A DNA stretch of 64,000 nt from Oceanobacillus limi (GTDB taxonomy: Bacteria > Bacillota > Bacilli > Bacillales > Amphibacillaceae), in assembly GCF_900111445.1 (NCBI RefSeq), contig NZ_FOHE01000014.1, positions 1 through 64,000 on the forward strand. The letters are read 5' to 3'. Below the pieces are notes generated by a model that saw only the letters and a program-made list of their open reading frames with translations, was not told where the DNA came from and did not search any database. How positions within the stretch are numbered: the first letter of the stretch is position 1; each line of letters opens with the position of its first letter. Of the stretch, positions 1-8,277 are shown piece after piece. A program made the translations under genes and the position numbers.

Positions 1-100
1 CATCTACAACTATTGTGTGAAAACCAGCAAGGGCCGAGACATAGGCAATGCCTCGCCCCATTACACCAGCCCCCACGACCACAATCTGACTAATAGTCAT
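1..100 (-). CDS. 3-hydroxyacyl-CoA dehydrogenase, N-terminus only (runs off the window)
   Basis: Only the first 33 residues are present. They read as an NAD-binding Rossmann start, with a short beta strand, the glycine-rich VVGAGVMGRGIAY turn and then VVD, as in FadB/PaaH-type 3-hydroxyacyl-CoA dehydrogenases. The ATG is preceded by AAAGGGGTG. Such an enzyme oxidises the 3-hydroxyadipyl-CoA-type intermediate in the lower phenylacetate pathway. The gene lies on the same strand as the paa genes, downstream of the aldehyde dehydrogenase but separated from it by a 430-bp repeat structure. It is therefore probably the next gene of the catabolic cluster. The family call is good; the exact substrate is inferred from context. 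Confidence 0.75.
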   Translation of the reverse strand, partial: MTISQIVVVGAGVMGRGIAYVSALAGFHTIVVD

Positions 101-164
101 GGTACACCCCTTTCTACTGATTTATTAAGGACTTTTCAATCATCGTTCTATAAGGCACATAACG

Positions 165-592
165 TATATAATGCGATGTAACTTTTGGTTTCACCTAATG
201 GAAATATTGTTGATAGCCGCTACGGCAGAACGCTTCGCTTTCCGCGGGCACGGCCTCAGCTTCCTCAGAAGCAAAAACCGCTTCTTCCGGGATCTTCGGA
301 CTCGTGCTGTTCCCGCAGGAGTCTACGCATTCTGCCTCCGCTGTTTAAGTGGTTCCTATTTTGCGAGAATATACATCATGAAACTATGATTATTGATTGA
401 ATAATAATCACAAATATATCAGCGGAGGAAATACATGGAGACTCCTGCGGGAAAGCGAAGACGCTGAGACCCCGCAGGGAGCGTCCTTTGTGAGCGAGGA
501 GGCTCAGCGCGAGCCCGCGGAAAGCGAAATGTATTTCCGTAGCGAGTTATATGCACCCAACAATCATTTTTAGTTACGTCGCATAATATATC
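165..592. repeat. Two extragenic repeat elements in inverted orientation
   Basis: This GC-rich, non-coding stretch holds two copies (about 215-350 and 415-545) of one element, facing each other. Both copies share the core blocks GACTCCTGCGGGA and CCCGCGGAAAGCGA and the edges CAGCGGAGG and CCGTAGCG. Each copy is closed by a 10-bp terminal stem. In the right copy it is GGAAATACAT with ATGTATTTCC. In the left copy it is GGCAGAATGC with GCGTTCTGCC. The sequence differs but the pairing is kept. Outer flanks AGTTACATCGCAT and AGTTACGTCGCAT are also inverted copies, so the whole block is one large inverted repeat between two catabolic genes. A truncated third copy lies at 29030-29098. Confidence 0.8.
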
Positions 593-638
593 TTAAGCGA
601 TATTGAATCCGCAACAACACTTACGGATGGAGCCATTG

Positions 639-2162
639 TTAGACACCAAATGGATTTAATGGTTTCGAACCATAGTAGGATAGTACACTTTTATCTTCCA
701 TATATAAATCAAGCGTCTCGACACTTAGTTCTCTACCAAACCCAGACTGCTTGTATCCACCAAACGGCGTTCCAGGAAAAGCAGAGAAAGGACTATTCAC
801 CATAACAATTCCCGCTTCGATTTGGTGGGCAACACGTGTCGCTCTCGCTTGATTTGTCGTCCAAATCGCAGATCCTAATCCATATTCGGTATCATTTGCA
901 CGTTTTATTACTTCTTTTTCATCAGCAAACTTCTCCACTACTACTACCGGACCAAAAATCTCTTCTCGTACCGCTTTCATTTCTGGAGATACATCAGTAA
1001 TAATCGTAGGTTCATACCAATACCCATTCTCAAATCCTTCTATTTTCATTTCCTTCCCACCAGTTAAAATGGTGGCACCATCTTCAACAGCTGATTGTAC
1101 ATAGGAATCAATCTTTTCCAGTTGTGCTCGACTAATAATCGAACCAACGTGTGTCCCTTTATCAAATGGATCACCGAGTTGCAGCTTTTTCGTCTTTTCT
1201 ACAAACCCTTCCATGAAATCGTCATAAATGGACTCATGTACAAACATACGTGAACGTGCTTCACACGATTGTCCCGTATTAAAGAAGATTCCGAATAATG
1301 AACCTGGTACTGCTGCCTCCAAGTCTGCATCTTCAAAAACGATATTCGGTGATTTACCTCCCAATTCAAGTGTCAATCGTTTCAACGTTGAGGAGGCTTT
1401 CTCCATAATATCTCTACCAGTTGGGGTCGATCCGGTAAAGGCAACCTTATTTACATCTTGATGTTGGACTAAATAATCACCGACAACCTCACCTGAACCT
1501 GGAATCGTATTTACGACACCTTCTGGCACCCCTGCTTCATGGCAAATTTCATTTAAAATAATGGCTGTGATTGGTGTTAAACTAGCTGGTTTGACAACTA
1601 CAGAACAACCCGCTGCAATCGCAGGCGCAATTTTCCACGCTGCCATCATCATTGGATAATTCCAAGGTATGATTTGCGCACAAACACCGACAGGTTCCTT
1701 ATGTGTATAATTAAAAAATCCATATGGCATGTTATTTACTTCCCCACGATGACCAACAATAGCCCCCGCATAGAACTCAAAGTCTTCAATCGACTGATTG
1801 ATCTGAACCTGAGCAGCACCAACCGATTTACCACTGTTTAACACTTCTATTTCTACCAATTCTTTAAAGCGCTCACGCATAATTGCTGCGATTTTATTTA
1901 AGACACGTGCTCGTTTTCCTACTGGATACTTTCGCCATTTGCCAAAATCAAACGCATTGCGAGCAGCTCGCACCGCTTTTTCTGCCTCCTCCTTATTTGC
2001 TCTGGCAACGGTTGCAATTGCCTCTCCTTTTGCAGGGTTAAACGTTTCAAAAACTTCGCCATTGCTATTCTCGACTCGTTCCCCGTTAATAATCATCGAA
2101 TAATGGTCTCGCTTCATTGTTCCTACCTCTGTTATTCCCTCTTTTGTAACTGTTTGTGACAT
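639..2162 (-). CDS. NAD(P)-dependent aldehyde dehydrogenase of the phenylacetate cluster
   Basis: A 507-residue soluble ALDH. The motifs are LELGGKSPN with general-base Glu266, and NTGQSCEAR with nucleophile Cys300; the substrate-channel IIPWNYP is also present. The start is the ATG preceded by AAGGAGG seven bases upstream; a longer reading frame begins 14 codons earlier without such a site. It follows paaG after a short gap. E. coli ring cleavage and semialdehyde oxidation are done by the fused PaaZ; no MaoC-type hydratase domain is attached here. By analogy with bacteria that lack the fusion, this enzyme may oxidise the ring-opened semialdehyde-CoA. Phenylacetaldehyde dehydrogenase is the alternative. 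Family certain, substrate inferred. Confidence 0.85.
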   Translation of the reverse strand: MSQTVTKEGITEVGTMKRDHYSMIINGERVENSNGEVFETFNPAKGEAIATVARANKEEAEKAVRAARNAFDFGKWRKYPVGKRARVLNKIAAIMRERFKELVEIEVLNSGKSVGAAQVQINQSIEDFEFYAGAIVGHRGEVNNMPYGFFNYTHKEPVGVCAQIIPWNYPMMMAAWKIAPAIAAGCSVVVKPASLTPITAIILNEICHEAGVPEGVVNTIPGSGEVVGDYLVQHQDVNKVAFTGSTPTGRDIMEKASSTLKRLTLELGGKSPNIVFEDADLEAAVPGSLFGIFFNTGQSCEARSRMFVHESIYDDFMEGFVEKTKKLQLGDPFDKGTHVGSIISRAQLEKIDSYVQSAVEDGATILTGGKEMKIEGFENGYWYEPTIITDVSPEMKAVREEIFGPVVVVEKFADEKEVIKRANDTEYGLGSAIWTTNQARATRVAHQIEAGIVMVNSPFSAFPGTPFGGYKQSGFGRELSVETLDLYMEDKSVLSYYGSKPLNPFGV

Positions 2163-2210
2163 CTGTTTTACCTCCTTATATTCTCTAAGAAAATGAATCT
2201 TCACATAAGA

Positions 2211-2987
2211 TTAGCTACCAGAAAATCTTGCTTTTCTTTTTTCAGCAAATGCTGTCAGTCCTTCCTGATGGTCATCTGACATACCAGCAATTCTTTGTGC
2301 ATGTGCTTCTTGTTCCAAAAAGGTACTTATGTCATGATTCATGCTGTCTAACATATATCTTTTGATTAAAGAAAACGACTTGGTAGGCAATGCTGCTAAT
2401 TGACTAGCAAAGGTTTTTCGTTTCTCTTCCCAATCTGATGGTTCTACCAGCTCCGAAATTAACCCCATTTCCAAAGCTTCTTCCCCTGTAATCGGCTTGC
2501 CTAATGTTGCAACCTCTAGCGCCTTTGAATATCCAATAATTCTAGGTAATAGGTACATAAATCCAGAGTCCGGAACTAACCCAACATTCATAAACGCACT
2601 AACCAATTTCGCTTGTGATTTCATCATTCGAAAATCAGCCGCTAATGCAAGACTCATTCCAGCTCCAGCTGCGGTTCCATTTATAGCTGCTATAATTGGC
2701 TTCGGTGTTTGTTTCATTGCTCGAATCATTGGATGATAACGCTCACGCAAGAAATCTGCGTGATTGGTAGATTCTTCTACATCCACTAAGTCTTGCCCCG
2801 AACAAAACGCTTTCCCTTCCCCCGTTACCTCAACACATCTGACACTCGAGTCTTTTCCCGCCACTTTTAAGGCGGTCGTTATTTCTTTATTCATCGCCTC
2901 TGTCATCGCGTTATATGCAGATGGCCGATTTAACGTAATTGTGGCAACCTTATCGTTCACCTCATATCTAATGGTTTGAAACTCCAC
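2211..2987 (-). CDS. paaG: PaaG-like 1,2-epoxyphenylacetyl-CoA isomerase (crotonase family)
   Basis: A 258-residue crotonase-fold protein. The oxyanion-hole segments are AFCSGQDL (near residue 65) and NGTAAGAGMSLALAAD (near 105). The segment GLVPDSG carries the Asp typical of PaaG rather than the Glu pair of classical hydratases. In the pathway PaaG turns the epoxide of phenylacetyl-CoA into the seven-membered oxepin-CoA. The start lies just after the stop of the paaF-like gene (two-base gap), so the two are cotranscribed and probably translationally coupled. One of the two crotonases in this cluster may also perform the separate ring-hydrolysis step. The family is certain, the PaaG assignment probable. 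Confidence 0.82.
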   Translation of the reverse strand: MEFQTIRYEVNDKVATITLNRPSAYNAMTEAMNKEITTALKVAGKDSSVRCVEVTGEGKAFCSGQDLVDVEESTNHADFLRERYHPMIRAMKQTPKPIIAAINGTAAGAGMSLALAADFRMMKSQAKLVSAFMNVGLVPDSGFMYLLPRIIGYSKALEVATLGKPITGEEALEMGLISELVEPSDWEEKRKTFASQLAALPTKSFSLIKRYMLDSMNHDISTFLEQEAHAQRIAGMSDDHQEGLTAFAEKRKARFSGS

Positions 2988-2989
2988 GA

Positions 2990-3763
2990 TTACACCCCCT
3001 TAAATGAAGGTAACCGTTTTTCTTTAAAGGCTTGCATACCTTCTTTTTGATCGTGAGAAGCAAAGGATAAATAGAAGTTTTTCCGTTCCAATTTCTTCCC
3101 TTCTCTTACAGGTTGATCCTCCGCAGCATAAACAGCCTCTTTAATTAACCTTAGCGATATAGGAGCCTGTTCAGCTAGTTGATTTGCTAGTCTCATAGCT
3201 TCCTCTTCAACTAACTCTGGTGCTACGATTCGATTAATTACTCCATAATGCAACGCCTCTTGGGCTGACATTGGTTCTCCTAACCAGATCCATTCCAGCG
3301 CCTTGCGTCTACCCATCGCTTTCGTTAAAAATTGCGTTCCACCAGCACCAGGCATCACTCCGAGCTTTACTTCTGGAAATCCAAATTGTGCATTTTCTGC
3401 ACCAATAATTAAGTCACAGTGAAGTGCAAGCTCAAATCCCCCTCCTAAGGCAAAACCATTAACTGCTGCAATGGTAGGCTTCTTCACATTGCTAATCTCG
3501 TCCCATATAGCAAATGGGTCTAAAAATTCTAAGGTAAGAGGCGTATCATCCATCATCTCATCAATATCTGCTCCTGCTGCGAAAGCTCGCTCATCTCCCA
3601 TTAATAGGATGACTCGAATCCGATCGTCTTGGTCAAAGGATTTTAACTGACCTACAATCTCATCTACCATTTGCCGATTTAACGCATGTAATGCTTTGGG
3701 GCGATTGAATTGAATGATTCCAACTTTCCCCTCCTGCAAGACCTTAATAAATTCCTTATTCAT
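2990..3763 (-). CDS. paaF: PaaF-like enoyl-CoA hydratase
   Basis: A 257-residue crotonase with FAAGADIDEM, NGFALGGGFELALHCD and FGFPEVKLGVMPGAGGT. It therefore has the complete oxyanion hole and the catalytic Glu positions of a true enoyl-CoA hydratase. In the phenylacetate pathway PaaF hydrates 2,3-dehydroadipyl-CoA. Its first eight bases overlap the end of the EthD-domain gene, and it is followed two bases after its stop by the paaG-like gene. It could instead be a general beta-oxidation hydratase, but the operon position argues for the paa role. A GAGGAAATAG ribosome site precedes the ATG. Confidence 0.82.
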   Translation of the reverse strand: MNKEFIKVLQEGKVGIIQFNRPKALHALNRQMVDEIVGQLKSFDQDDRIRVILLMGDERAFAAGADIDEMMDDTPLTLEFLDPFAIWDEISNVKKPTIAAVNGFALGGGFELALHCDLIIGAENAQFGFPEVKLGVMPGAGGTQFLTKAMGRRKALEWIWLGEPMSAQEALHYGVINRIVAPELVEEEAMRLANQLAEQAPISLRLIKEAVYAAEDQPVREGKKLERKNFYLSFASHDQKEGMQAFKEKRLPSFKGV

Positions 3764-4061
3764 CTATTTCCTCACCAATCATTAATGTGACAATGTCACC
3801 AGCAAATTTCATCACATCTTTTCCTGATGCCTTCCCCTCGTCTGTTTTCATCGCCTTTTGTAAGGAATCATGATCATCATAAAACATCTCACAAAGCAAG
3901 TAGTACTCACTCTTCCCCATTGGTGAACCTAAAATTTTGGTTACCTTCATATCTCGTAACCCAGGAATTTTTTTCGTAATAGGTGTATGCGTATTAAAAT
4001 AGTAGTCATCAAACTTTTCTTGATCCTCCGGTTGCTTGTATAAAGCGATTAATTTAACCAT
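3756..4061 (-). CDS. EthD-domain protein of the phenylacetate cluster
   Basis: A 101-residue protein with the EthD/dimeric alpha-beta barrel pattern: an N-terminal strand (VKLIALYKQP), a conserved HTP motif (YYFNTHTPITKKIPGL), and a second strand region near 55 (YYLLCEMFYDD). EthD proteins are small homodimers found beside oxygenases and degradation genes; their biochemical task is mostly unknown. It lies between paaD and paaF and overlaps paaF by eight bases, so it is part of the operon. It may act as an accessory or muconolactone-isomerase-like step in the pathway, but that is only inference from position. Confidence 0.75.
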   Translation of the reverse strand: MVKLIALYKQPEDQEKFDDYYFNTHTPITKKIPGLRDMKVTKILGSPMGKSEYYLLCEMFYDDHDSLQKAMKTDEGKASGKDVMKFAGDIVTLMIGEEIDE

Positions 4062-4083
4062 TTTTAAAACTCCCTTTTAAAAT

Positions 4084-4584
4084 TTATGATTTGGAATACG
4101 AAACTACTGGCTTCATAGCCTCAAAAGGATTTCTACAAGCGCTGCAATACAATATACTGCGACACGCCGTAGGGCCAAAAACATTTTCCATTGATGTATA
4201 GTCAGATCCACAAAATGGGCATTCGACAGTCCATTCATCACCTTGGTGGTAATTTTCTGGTGGTGGTGATATCCCATGTTTTTTTAATTGATTCTTTCCA
4301 TGCTCTGTAATGGCTTCTGTAGACCATTGGTAATCAAAAGTAAATTGCACATCACAAACTTTTACCCAACTTACGTCTTCTACTGCTTGTTTAACGTTGG
4401 ATTCAATTATTTCTAGTGCCGGACATCCTGCAAAAGTAGGTACCATAGTTATAAAGACATTATTTCCTACAAGATGAATATCATGAACCATTCCAAGGTC
4501 CAGTACACTAACAGAAGGAAGCTCAGGGTCATCCACTTTCTTCAATACGGAGTGAATTTCATTTATTCCTCTTTCTCTGAACAT
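4084..4584 (-). CDS. paaD: Phenylacetyl-CoA epoxidase subunit PaaD (Fe-S/metal maturation factor)
   Basis: A 166-residue protein with an N-terminal MIP18/DUF59 domain (VDDPELPSVSVLDLGMV, then VPTFAGCPAL) and a C-terminal zinc-ribbon-like region with paired cysteines (CPFCGS and YCSACR). This two-part build is typical of PaaD, which is needed for assembly of the PaaABC oxygenase rather than being a catalytic subunit. The chosen ATG follows GGGAGG at eight bases; an upstream in-frame ATG 12 codons earlier has no such site. It sits 80 bases after paaC and ahead of the EthD gene. Confidence 0.9.
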   Translation of the reverse strand: MFRERGINEIHSVLKKVDDPELPSVSVLDLGMVHDIHLVGNNVFITMVPTFAGCPALEIIESNVKQAVEDVSWVKVCDVQFTFDYQWSTEAITEHGKNQLKKHGISPPPENYHQGDEWTVECPFCGSDYTSMENVFGPTACRSILYCSACRNPFEAMKPVVSYSKS

Positions 4585-4664
4585 TGCTTTTCCCTCCCAT
4601 CTGTAAGAAGTACTTACCAAAGTGAATAACCTTCATTTTGCATGCAATAAAAGCTCTAATCTTT

Positions 4665-5480
4665 TTACCATATAGCTGTTTTATCACTGTTATAGACTTC
4701 TGCGAAGGTTTCTAAAGCTTGCTCCAAATCCACTGTATGCTCACCATTTCTTCCATTGCCATATATTTGTTTGAGAGGCTTATTCGGTACATTCGTAATG
4801 GTATTGGTTACTTCTTGTAACCATTTTCCCTTCAACTCCTCACTACTTGTGATTATTGCATGCCTTTGCATATCTTCCGCACAATCTCCTAGCTCCAATA
4901 CATCTCCAAATTCATCCCATGCCTCGACAATTCGCAGTTCCATTCTCTCCTGCGCCTCATCCGTAGATTTCTGAAGCTGCTTCATCCACATTTTCCAATG
5001 GGCTAAATGATAGGTTTGTTCCATTAAGGCTTTCTTTGCTACATTAGCTAACGGTTTATAGGACCCATCTGAAATCGCTTCCAATTTAATCTGTTTAAAC
5101 GTTTCATAAAAATAATTACGAACAACAGCTAGCGCCCAATCAAAATACGGTTCTCCATGATAAGCACCTTCACCATTCCGTTTTTCTAAATAACATCCGT
5201 TTTTTCTGTCCTTCGGTTGACGTTCATGGGCCAATACATCTGCCTTTCCTTCCCCAAGTTGTTCAAGTAGCTCATAGAACATTACCGCATGCCCCATTGT
5301 ATTCTGTGTGATGGATGAATACGCAACATCCTCCTCAATATGGGGAGCAAGGCCTAGCCATTCGGAACCGCGGAACGAGATAATAAAGTCATCATCAGCA
5401 AGTTGATAAATTAGTTCCGTCACTGCTTTTAAATAAGAAGGATCCTGTTTCGCTTGTTCGGCTGTTTCAACTAGCTTCAC
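4665..5480 (-). CDS. paaC: Phenylacetyl-CoA epoxidase structural subunit PaaC
   Basis: A 271-residue ferritin-like protein with the PaaC signature GSEWLGLAPHIEEDVA near residue 38 followed by QNTMGHA. PaaC is the catalytically inactive partner that forms the heterodimer with PaaA in the multicomponent monooxygenase epoxidising phenylacetyl-CoA. It starts with GTG, overlapping the TGA stop of paaB by four bases (GTGA), a sign of translational coupling; AGGTGGGGG lies upstream. Its length matches the family (about 250-275). Confidence 0.93.
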   Translation of the reverse strand: MKLVETAEQAKQDPSYLKAVTELIYQLADDDFIISFRGSEWLGLAPHIEEDVAYSSITQNTMGHAVMFYELLEQLGEGKADVLAHERQPKDRKNGCYLEKRNGEGAYHGEPYFDWALAVVRNYFYETFKQIKLEAISDGSYKPLANVAKKALMEQTYHLAHWKMWMKQLQKSTDEAQERMELRIVEAWDEFGDVLELGDCAEDMQRHAIITSSEELKGKWLQEVTNTITNVPNKPLKQIYGNGRNGEHTVDLEQALETFAEVYNSDKTAIW

Positions 5481-5830
5481 TTTTCCCCCACCTCTTTCCA
5501 GGATAAAATCTCTTTTTCATCCAACATCCCCTGTTCTTTCTCCTTCCACTTCTTTCGCAAGTAACCATACCCCTTCGTAGTGCGATAATCCTTATTGTCT
5601 ATACGTTTTGTCCATTGTTGCCTCTCCTCACTCGTCATTTTGCGTATGTCTGTTTGTTTTACAACCCATACATCAAGTACTTCTTCACGTCGCATAAAGT
5701 TTTCCTGGGCCATTAGTAAGGCCATTTCTTCGTTTGGTGCCAGCAAACTAAATTGGTGCTGCATACCTGCTTTTTTCCCCCGTCTACTAAATACCTCATA
5801 AACTTGGTAAAAGTCTGCTTCTTTGGTCAT
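5477..5830 (-). CDS. paaB: Phenylacetyl-CoA epoxidase subunit PaaB
   Basis: A 117-residue protein in the paaA-B-C order. The segment YQVYEVFSRRGKKAGMQHQFSL and the following ALLMAQENFMRREEV match the PaaB pattern of a short beta-rich bridge protein. PaaB connects PaaAC dimers in the oxygenase complex. It starts 20 bases after the paaA stop with GGGAGAAGGA directly upstream, and its stop overlaps paaC. It is slightly longer at the C-terminus than the proteobacterial protein (about 95 residues). Confidence 0.92.
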   Translation of the reverse strand: MTKEADFYQVYEVFSRRGKKAGMQHQFSLLAPNEEMALLMAQENFMRREEVLDVWVVKQTDIRKMTSEERQQWTKRIDNKDYRTTKGYGYLRKKWKEKEQGMLDEKEILSWKEVGEK

Positions 5831-5850
5831 TCCTTCTCCCCCCTTTTCTC

Positions 5851-6840
5851 CTAGGACTCTACTGTTTTAGGAACTAACGCTTGTCGTACCCAGCGGTTAT
5901 TTTCATAAGCGATTTCTCGCAAACGCAAACGTTCTTTTGACTTCGGACCTTTATTACGGATAATTTGTTTAAATTCATCCCAGTTTGGTTGCTCGTATAT
6001 CCATTGTTGTTTTTCCTTATCATAATGAACAGTTTCATCTGGCACGGTTAATCCCAATGAGAACACACGAGGTAAATATTTATCTAAAAACGCCTGCCTT
6101 AACTCTTCATTCGTACTTTTTCGCACACGATATTTAATCATAATATCTTGTTTGGAAGACCCTGTTGTTGCAGCAGTACTAGGACCGAAAAACATTAGCA
6201 ATGCCGGCCACCAACGATTTAATGATTCTTGTAAAATATCTCGCTGGTATTCTGTCCCTTCAGCTAATGCCATAATAATGGCCTCCCCATGTTGAGCATG
6301 GAATACTTCCTCCTGACAAATACGCTGAAGTGCTCGTTGATAAGGTCCGTAAGAGGCATCAAGCATATTCGTTTGCGACATAATGGCAGCTCCATCAACC
6401 AACCAGCCAACCATACCAGCATCTGCCCAGGTTTTCGTTGGCATGTGGAAAACATTATGAAACTTCAAATCTCCTGATAATAGATCCTCGATAAGATCCT
6501 CTCGCGTTTTCCCATATGGCTTCATTAAGTCTTCGGCAACTCGTAATAAAAGCTGTCCATGTCCCATTTCATCTTGAACTTTGGCCATAATTCCTAATTT
6601 CCTGCGCAGTGTTGGGGCTTTTGGAGTCCATTCCTTCTCCGGTAATGCACCCATAATCTCACTAATTCCATGCATTGATATGAGCTTAATGAGTGCTTGC
6701 CGATACTCTTCTGGCATCCAATCATCTGCTTCAATCTTTTCTCCAGCTTCAATTCGAGCCATAAACTGTTGATACTTATCCTGGTCTTTTTCCACGTAGG
6801 CAGTTGTTTTGGAATCCCCATCCTCCACATAGTTATACAT
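5851..6840 (-). CDS. paaA: Phenylacetyl-CoA epoxidase catalytic subunit PaaA
   Basis: A 329-residue ferritin-like diiron oxygenase. Carboxylate/histidine ligands are visible in the helices AKVQDEMGHGQLL (E and H of the first EXXH) and CQEEVFHAQHGEA (second EXXH). The family segment ADAGMVGWLVDGAAIMSQ is also present. PaaA inserts one oxygen atom into the ring of phenylacetyl-CoA. It is the first gene of the minus-strand operon, with AGGGGAG upstream of the ATG and a long AT-rich divergent region shared with paaX. The palindromes at 6867-6890 lie between its start and the presumed promoter. Confidence 0.95.
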   Translation of the reverse strand: MYNYVEDGDSKTTAYVEKDQDKYQQFMARIEAGEKIEADDWMPEEYRQALIKLISMHGISEIMGALPEKEWTPKAPTLRRKLGIMAKVQDEMGHGQLLLRVAEDLMKPYGKTREDLIEDLLSGDLKFHNVFHMPTKTWADAGMVGWLVDGAAIMSQTNMLDASYGPYQRALQRICQEEVFHAQHGEAIIMALAEGTEYQRDILQESLNRWWPALLMFFGPSTAATTGSSKQDIMIKYRVRKSTNEELRQAFLDKYLPRVFSLGLTVPDETVHYDKEKQQWIYEQPNWDEFKQIIRNKGPKSKERLRLREIAYENNRWVRQALVPKTVES

Positions 6841-6859
6841 CCCAATCTCCCCTTATCAC

Positions 6860-6900
6860 GTTTATGTAACGTTATACTAACAAAATGTTATATAATATTC
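6860..6900 (-). promoter_or_regulatory. Probable PaaX-type operator in the paaA leader/promoter
   Basis: Two adjacent palindromes are visible: TAACGTTA at 6867-6874 and TAAC-N5-GTTA at 6878-6890. The same pair occurs at 8200-8227, upstream of the ferredoxin-NADP reductase gene that follows paaX. A TTGAAT/TAGTAT pair with 17-base spacing on the minus strand is a weak candidate for the paaA promoter, with the palindromes between its elements and downstream. Binding by PaaX is inferred from proximity to paaX and from the sharing of the motif. Confidence 0.5.
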
Positions 6901-7098
6901 AAGAATAAAACTAATATTCTAAAAATAGTTTACAATGACAAAGTGTTGTTTATATTACACAATTTATTCTCCCCGTAAAATTTTTATTATAAAATTTATC
7001 CCAAAATCTATAAAAGTTCGTGATTCTTTATTTAATCTGTAGTAGACTAATCTTTACATACAGTTAAAGAGTGGGATTAAGAACAGAAAGGAATAGTT

Positions 7099-7941
7099 AT
7101 GGAAAAACAATTCAACACACGATCAATGATTTTCACATTATACGGGGATTATATTCGCCATTATGGCAATGAAATATGGATCGGTAGTTTAATTCGATTG
7201 CTTAAAGAGTTTGGTCATAATGAACAATCGGTTCGTGCTGCAATTTCACGCATGAGCAAGCAAGGATGGGTTCAATCTGAAAAACGTGGAAATAAAAGTT
7301 ATTACTCGTTAACCGAACGAGGAAAGCTACGTATGGAAGAGGCTTCTAAGCGTATTTATAAATCGGAAACTCCGACATGGGATGGCGCTTGGAGAATGCT
7401 TGTATATACGATCCCTGAAGAAAAAAGGCATTTGCGAGACGAACTAAGAAAAGAGTTAGTTTGGAGTGGGTTTGGGTTACTTTCTAACAGTTGTTGGATT
7501 ACTCCTAATCCACTTGAAGAACAGGTACATAGTTTAATAGATAAATATGAAATTGGTTCATATGTTTCTTTTTTCCGTGCTACATATGAGGGTATGAGTA
7601 CGAATAAAGAGCTAGTGGAAAAGTGTTGGGATCTAGAGAATATGAATGAAAGATACTCCCAGTTCATTCAAGAATATAGCCAAAAATACATCCTTGATAA
7701 AAACAAATTAGAAAAAGGAGAAATGAGTGACGGCATTTGCTTTGTTGAATGTGCATTACTGGTACACGAGTATCGTAAATTTTTGTTTATCGATCCAAGC
7801 CTCCCACAAGAATTACTTCCAGATAAGTGGTTAGGTGATTCTGCTGCTACCTTATTTAACGATTATTATCAAATGCTTGCAAAACCAGCGAAGCATTTCT
7901 TTGAATCAGTCTTTGAACAAGGAGTACCAATCGGGAATTAA
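7099..7941 (+). CDS. paaX: PaaX-family transcriptional repressor of phenylacetate catabolism
   Basis: A 280-residue regulator. Residues 5-75 form the N-terminal winged helix (FTLYGDYIRHYG, then SVRAAISRMSKQGWVQSEKRGNKSYYSLT). The PaaX-specific middle part contains WDGAWRMLVYTIPEEKR near residue 93, and the C-terminal domain carries FVECALLVHEYRKFLFIDPSLP. PaaX represses paa genes and is released by phenylacetyl-CoA. The gene diverges from paaA, the classical layout for such a repressor. AGAAAGGAA precedes the ATG, and a good terminator follows the gene. Confidence 0.93.
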   Translation: MEKQFNTRSMIFTLYGDYIRHYGNEIWIGSLIRLLKEFGHNEQSVRAAISRMSKQGWVQSEKRGNKSYYSLTERGKLRMEEASKRIYKSETPTWDGAWRMLVYTIPEEKRHLRDELRKELVWSGFGLLSNSCWITPNPLEEQVHSLIDKYEIGSYVSFFRATYEGMSTNKELVEKCWDLENMNERYSQFIQEYSQKYILDKNKLEKGEMSDGICFVECALLVHEYRKFLFIDPSLPQELLPDKWLGDSAATLFNDYYQMLAKPAKHFFESVFEQGVPIGN

Positions 7942-7988
7942 ATACAATCAAGAATGAGAATACAACTTGCTAAAGCCCTACATCCTCA

Positions 7989-8022
7989 AGGTTGTTCCTG
8001 CCACGGAACAGCCTCTTTTTTT
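7989..8022 (+). terminator. Rho-independent terminator after paaX
   Basis: The arms AGGTTGTTCC (7989-7998) and GGAACAGCCT (8005-8014) form a ten-base stem with one wobble or mismatch and a six-base loop, followed by CTTTTTTT. It ends the paaX transcript and separates it from the reductase gene. Confidence 0.85.
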
Positions 8023-8139
8023 CAAAAAAGCGCTTAAATTCTTGTTTCCTTAGGATAACTCTATTTCCCCGTTCGACAACACCCCTCCATATAACAATAA
8101 ATATAACCTTCGATTAAAATCAGTTATATATTTTACCTG

Positions 8140-8227
8140 TTGACAATTTTTTATTGTTTAAATATTCTTTATATAATAATAAAATTACATTCGTATTAAT
8201 AACGTTATATAAATAACCTTGTTATTT
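8140..8227 (+). promoter_or_regulatory. Promoter and shared palindromes upstream of the ferredoxin-NADP reductase
   Basis: A perfect -35 TTGACA lies at 8140-8145, with TATTCT at 8163-8168 after 17 bases; a TATAAT also occurs at 8172. Downstream are two palindromes, TAACGTTA at 8200-8207 and AAATAAC-CTT-GTTATTT at 8211-8227. They match the arrangement in front of paaA. A repressor bound there would sit just after the transcription start. Confidence 0.55.
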
Positions 8228-8277
8228 GTGGTTAATAAGTTGAAAATGATTACGAAAATGTAGGAGTGAATTGGAAG

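Noticed and set aside
165-400. Two overlapping plus-strand frames of about 70 codons at the left end
   Set aside because: They run through the inverted extragenic repeat, have no ribosome site, and the sequence is explained by the repeat.
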